Under the pieces are notes generated by a model. It was not told the origin of the DNA. It made no database searches and was given only the letters and a program-made list of their open reading frames with translations. From assembly GCF_001431725.1 (NCBI RefSeq), contig NZ_CP013106.1, positions 1,426,001-1,490,000 on the forward strand: 64,000 nt of DNA, given 5' to 3'. Source of the DNA: Halomonas huangheensis. Lineage in GTDB: Bacteria > Pseudomonadota > Gammaproteobacteria > Pseudomonadales > Halomonadaceae. A program made the translations under genes and the position numbers. This document shows positions 62,298 to 64,000 of this stretch, one piece after another (positions within the stretch are counted from its first letter, which is position 1; every line of letters starts with the position of its first letter).

Positions 62298-62373
62298 TCG
62301 CCAGTAAAAGTCTTCCATACTCAAATACACGAAACCGGATGGATAGCTGCTGGAGATGACAGGTAAAGCAGGT

Positions 62374-62425
62374 AGGTAGAGATAGCAGGTAGAGATGGAA
62401 GGTAGAGATGGAAGGTAGAGATGGA
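62374..62425. repeat. Four 13-bp tandem repeats (AGGTAGAGATGGA)
   Basis: Units at 62374, 62387, 62400 and 62413; the last three are identical and the first differs at its end. It lies in the ABC/GntR divergent region. Confidence 0.8.
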
Positions 62426-62504
62426 AGGCGGAAAGCGACATCCAGGGCGGAGCTGACAACTGGAATCGAGGTGGCTGACGCGCAATGCCCGGGCGTGAAG
62501 TTCT

Positions 62505-62564
62505 GGGGTGTGAAATGCAGTGCTGGGTTGTGAAATACAGTGCTGGTTTATGAAATACATCGAC
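62505..62564. repeat. Three 20-bp tandem repeats just upstream of the GntR gene
   Basis: Units start at 62505, 62525 and 62545 and share TGAAATACAGTGCT with changes in the third. The array ends 15 bp before the GntR start codon and so forms part of its leader. Confidence 0.75.
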
Positions 62565-62579
62565 GCAAGGTGGGATGCC

Positions 62580-63263
62580 ATGAAGTCAACAGGCTCTGCA
62601 ACAGCGCCATTTTTCCCTCAGCGCAACCTGGTCGATCAGGTAGCCGACTATCTGACTGAGGCTATTCTGTCATCGCGATTTGCGCCGGGAGAGAGGCTGT
62701 CGGAAGTGGCGCTGGCCACCGAGCTTGGTATCAGCCGTGCCCCCGTACGCGAGGCTGCGCGGCTGCTCGAGAGTCGTGGTCTGGTTATTTCTCGGCCTCG
62801 GCGTGGTTTTTTCGTACGCTCGTTGGATGCAGAGGAGTTGGGCGATGTCTTCGACCTGCGTATTTGTCTCGAGCGTCACGCCTTCGAGCGGCTTCAACAG
62901 CGTTTCACGCCTGCCATCGACGCCCAATTGAGTCGCGTGATCGAAAATCTGTGTGATGTGACGCGAGGTAAGGATAAGGGCAGCAAGATCGAGGACGACC
63001 TGGCTTTCCATCGTCTGGTGTTCGAGCTGGCCGGTAATGCCCGTCTATTGCGGGCTTTCGATGATCTTTCCTTCGAGTTGCGGCTGTGTATTGCCTTGAT
63101 CAGCAAGACCCACAAGGCGCCCGCCACCATCGCTGAGTCACACTGGATGCTGCTGGAAGGGCTGCGCAGTGGTGATGCCGAGCGATGCCGTGCCGAGGTG
63201 GATAACCATATCGGCGTGGCACGAGACTCGGTGCTGGCCCACCTCGCCGAGGTTGGTGTTTGA
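62580..63263 (+). CDS. GntR family (FCD-type) transcriptional regulator
   Basis: A 227-residue regulator: winged helix (NLVDQVADYLTEAILSSRFAPGERLSEVALATELGISRAPVREAARLLESRGLVISRPRRGFFVR) and FCD domain (DVFDLRICLERHAFERL; DLAFHRLVFELAGNARLL; HIGVARDSVLAHLAEV). I start at 62580 after AAGGTGG; an upstream Met at 62520 would lie in the 20-bp repeats. It is divergent from the ABC importer and FAD-oxidase operon, its probable target. Confidence 0.88.
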   Translation: MKSTGSATAPFFPQRNLVDQVADYLTEAILSSRFAPGERLSEVALATELGISRAPVREAARLLESRGLVISRPRRGFFVRSLDAEELGDVFDLRICLERHAFERLQQRFTPAIDAQLSRVIENLCDVTRGKDKGSKIEDDLAFHRLVFELAGNARLLRAFDDLSFELRLCIALISKTHKAPATIAESHWMLLEGLRSGDAERCRAEVDNHIGVARDSVLAHLAEVGV

Positions 63264-63381
63264 TCCTGTTTGAGCTGGCCCTCCCGAGTAATATTGTGCC
63301 CAGCCCGACTGAGGCCTGTTCAATGTGCATCGCTATGCAAGGGTGGCTCGAGAATGAGCTCGACGTATCATCCTGAGTGCG

Positions 63382-63459
63382 CGTTTGGCATAGTAGTGCC
63401 ATTCGTTTGACACAGCAGTAACATTCGTTTGGTACAGTAGTACCACTCGTTTGATACGA
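63382..63459. repeat. 22-bp repeats, each with a small inverted repeat
   Basis: Units start with CGTTTG at 63382, 63404, 63426 and (partial) 63448. Inside, GGCA...TGCC in unit 1 and GGTAC...GTACC in unit 3 are different sequences that each pair with themselves. This looks like a dyad kept while the bases change. Unit 2 pairs poorly. Confidence 0.65.
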
Positions 63460-63495
63460 CTTATGCTCCACGGCTGAGTACGCAAGGCCCATCAA

Positions 63496-63521
63496 CCCGA
63501 TTGCAGCGCGCTGCAATCGGG
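63496..63521. other. 26-bp perfect palindrome upstream of vgrG
   Basis: The left half is CCCGATTGCAGCG and the right half is its exact complement. It lies 70 bp before vgrG and 233 bp after the GntR gene. No T run follows, so it is either a T-less terminator of the GntR gene or a protein-binding site. Confidence 0.6.
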
Positions 63522-63590
63522 ATAAGTTGATTGTGTACCAGACATGACCACACTGCGGGACCCACCTCATACGGAAATGAGGCCAGACTC

Positions 63591-64000
63591 ATGGACCAGA
63601 CTGACGCACTGCTTTCTTACCTTGGTACCGACCCCTTGTCGCAACACGAGCGCCTGCTTCAGTTGCAGCTTGGGTCCGTAGATCTCATTCCTCATCGATT
63701 GATCGGTAAGGAACGCATCTCGCGGCCTTTCGCCTATACCCTCGACTGTATTTCCCAGAACGGCGACATCGAACTCAAGACACTGATGGCTCAACCGGCC
63801 GAACTGTCGATACGGCAGGCCGACGGCAGCTACCGCCAGCTCTCCGGGTTGGTCGAGTCCGCTGCGTTGCTGGGAGAGGATGGCGGAGTCTTTTATTACC
63901 AGCTGACCCTGGTGCCGTGGCTGGCGATGCTCAAGCTGGGGCACGACAGCCGCATCTTTCAGGACCGCAGTGTGGTCGATATCCTCGAAGAGGTCTTCGA
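63591..64000 (+). CDS. vgrG: Type VI secretion tip protein VgrG, N-terminal part (3' cut by window)
   Basis: The frame is open to the window end: 136 residues starting MDQTDALLSYLGTDPL. It contains LIGKERISRPFAYTLDCIS, the conserved start of the gp27-like domain, then YRQLSGLVESAA, FYYQLTLVPWLAMLKLGHDSRIFQDRSVVDILEEVF, which is very typical of VgrG. It forms the spike of the T6SS and often carries an effector at the C-terminus or in the next genes, which lie beyond this window. Confidence 0.92.
   Translation, partial: MDQTDALLSYLGTDPLSQHERLLQLQLGSVDLIPHRLIGKERISRPFAYTLDCISQNGDIELKTLMAQPAELSIRQADGSYRQLSGLVESAALLGEDGGVFYYQLTLVPWLAMLKLGHDSRIFQDRSVVDILEEVF

Larger units (their letters stand above)
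62104..62579. promoter_or_regulatory. Divergent region between the ABC operon and the GntR gene
   Basis: It contains overlapping perfect palindromes, ACTGTCGACAGT (62277-62288) and a 16-bp one (62282-62297), plus two tandem arrays listed separately. It should carry the promoters of both directions and the GntR operator. No gene is evident. Confidence 0.5.
63264..63590. promoter_or_regulatory. Upstream region of vgrG
   Basis: About 330 bp without a gene. It carries the 22-bp repeat array and the 26-bp palindrome listed separately. GAGG lies nine bases before the vgrG start. Confidence 0.5.

Noticed and set aside
63567..63944. Minus-strand frame at the window end
   Set aside because: It is antisense to an unmistakable VgrG N-terminus.

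Overview
The window looks like accessory chromosome of a halophilic or marine gammaproteobacterium, most likely Halomonadaceae. This is an inference from gene content: many tripartite tricarboxylate transporters (TTT), several FCD-type GntR regulators, an mdaB/ygiN pair and a VgrG, with fairly GC-rich genes and AT-rich regulatory gaps. I saw no rRNA, tRNA, CRISPR array or phage. The only mobile-element trace is a frameshifted transposase remnant near 3.9-4.2 kb.

Layout. 0-1.8 kb: end of a sugar isomerase/epimerase, an SDR dehydrogenase and a GntR regulator. 1.8-5.5 kb: small genes (cupin, DUF2938, DUF899), the transposase relic, and a small-multidrug-export gene with its TetR regulator and a palindromic operator. 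5.8-15.9 kb, all on the minus strand: LysR, aconitase, beta-propeller lactonase, an extra TctC, a complete tctCBA set and a signal-less family 3 binding protein; this reads as a tricarboxylate uptake and use locus. 16.0-18.1 kb: DUF2000, a LysE exporter and AraC. 18.3-26.9 kb: a four-carbon acid-sugar operon (isopropylmalate-dehydrogenase-like enzyme, otnK, otnC, tctCBA, a GntR with two winged helices) and a separate Asp/Glu racemase gene that shares an upstream 25-bp element. 27.3-35.1 kb: cysK, an RND efflux pair with divergent LysR, mdaB and ygiN. 35.3-43.9 kb: a third tctCBA, then an operon of NhaC antiporter, gamma-glutamyltransferase and two half-size CHR proteins, with a divergent GntR. 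43.9-54.2 kb: a sugar-acid catabolic locus (GntR and IlvD-type dehydratase diverging from a fourth tctCBA, enolase-superfamily dehydratase, DapA-like aldolase, D-2-hydroxyacid dehydrogenase and L-2-hydroxyacid oxidase). 54.2-55.1 kb: an orphan HigA-type antitoxin followed by a diverged copy of the oxidase gene tail, then a SpoIIAA-like gene. 55.4-63.3 kb: a peptide/opine-type ABC importer operon ending in an FAD-linked D-2-hydroxyacid oxidase, with a divergent GntR. 63.6 kb to the end: start of a vgrG.

Common logic. Most modules pair a high-affinity organic-acid importer with the enzymes that bring its substrate into central metabolism and a dedicated GntR, LysR or AraC regulator. Two non-coding patterns recur. 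First, ACAACA-type motifs, sometimes in phased arrays, lie in the leaders of several transporter and catabolic genes and often abut the Shine-Dalgarno sequence. They resemble Hfq/Crc (AAnAAnAA) catabolite-repression targets or GcvB-type sRNA targets. Second, short tandem repeats (13-22 bp) are common in intergenic regions. These two patterns, the isomerase-less acid-sugar operon with its paired 25-bp elements, and the HigA gene flanked by two oxidase tails are the points most worth following up.
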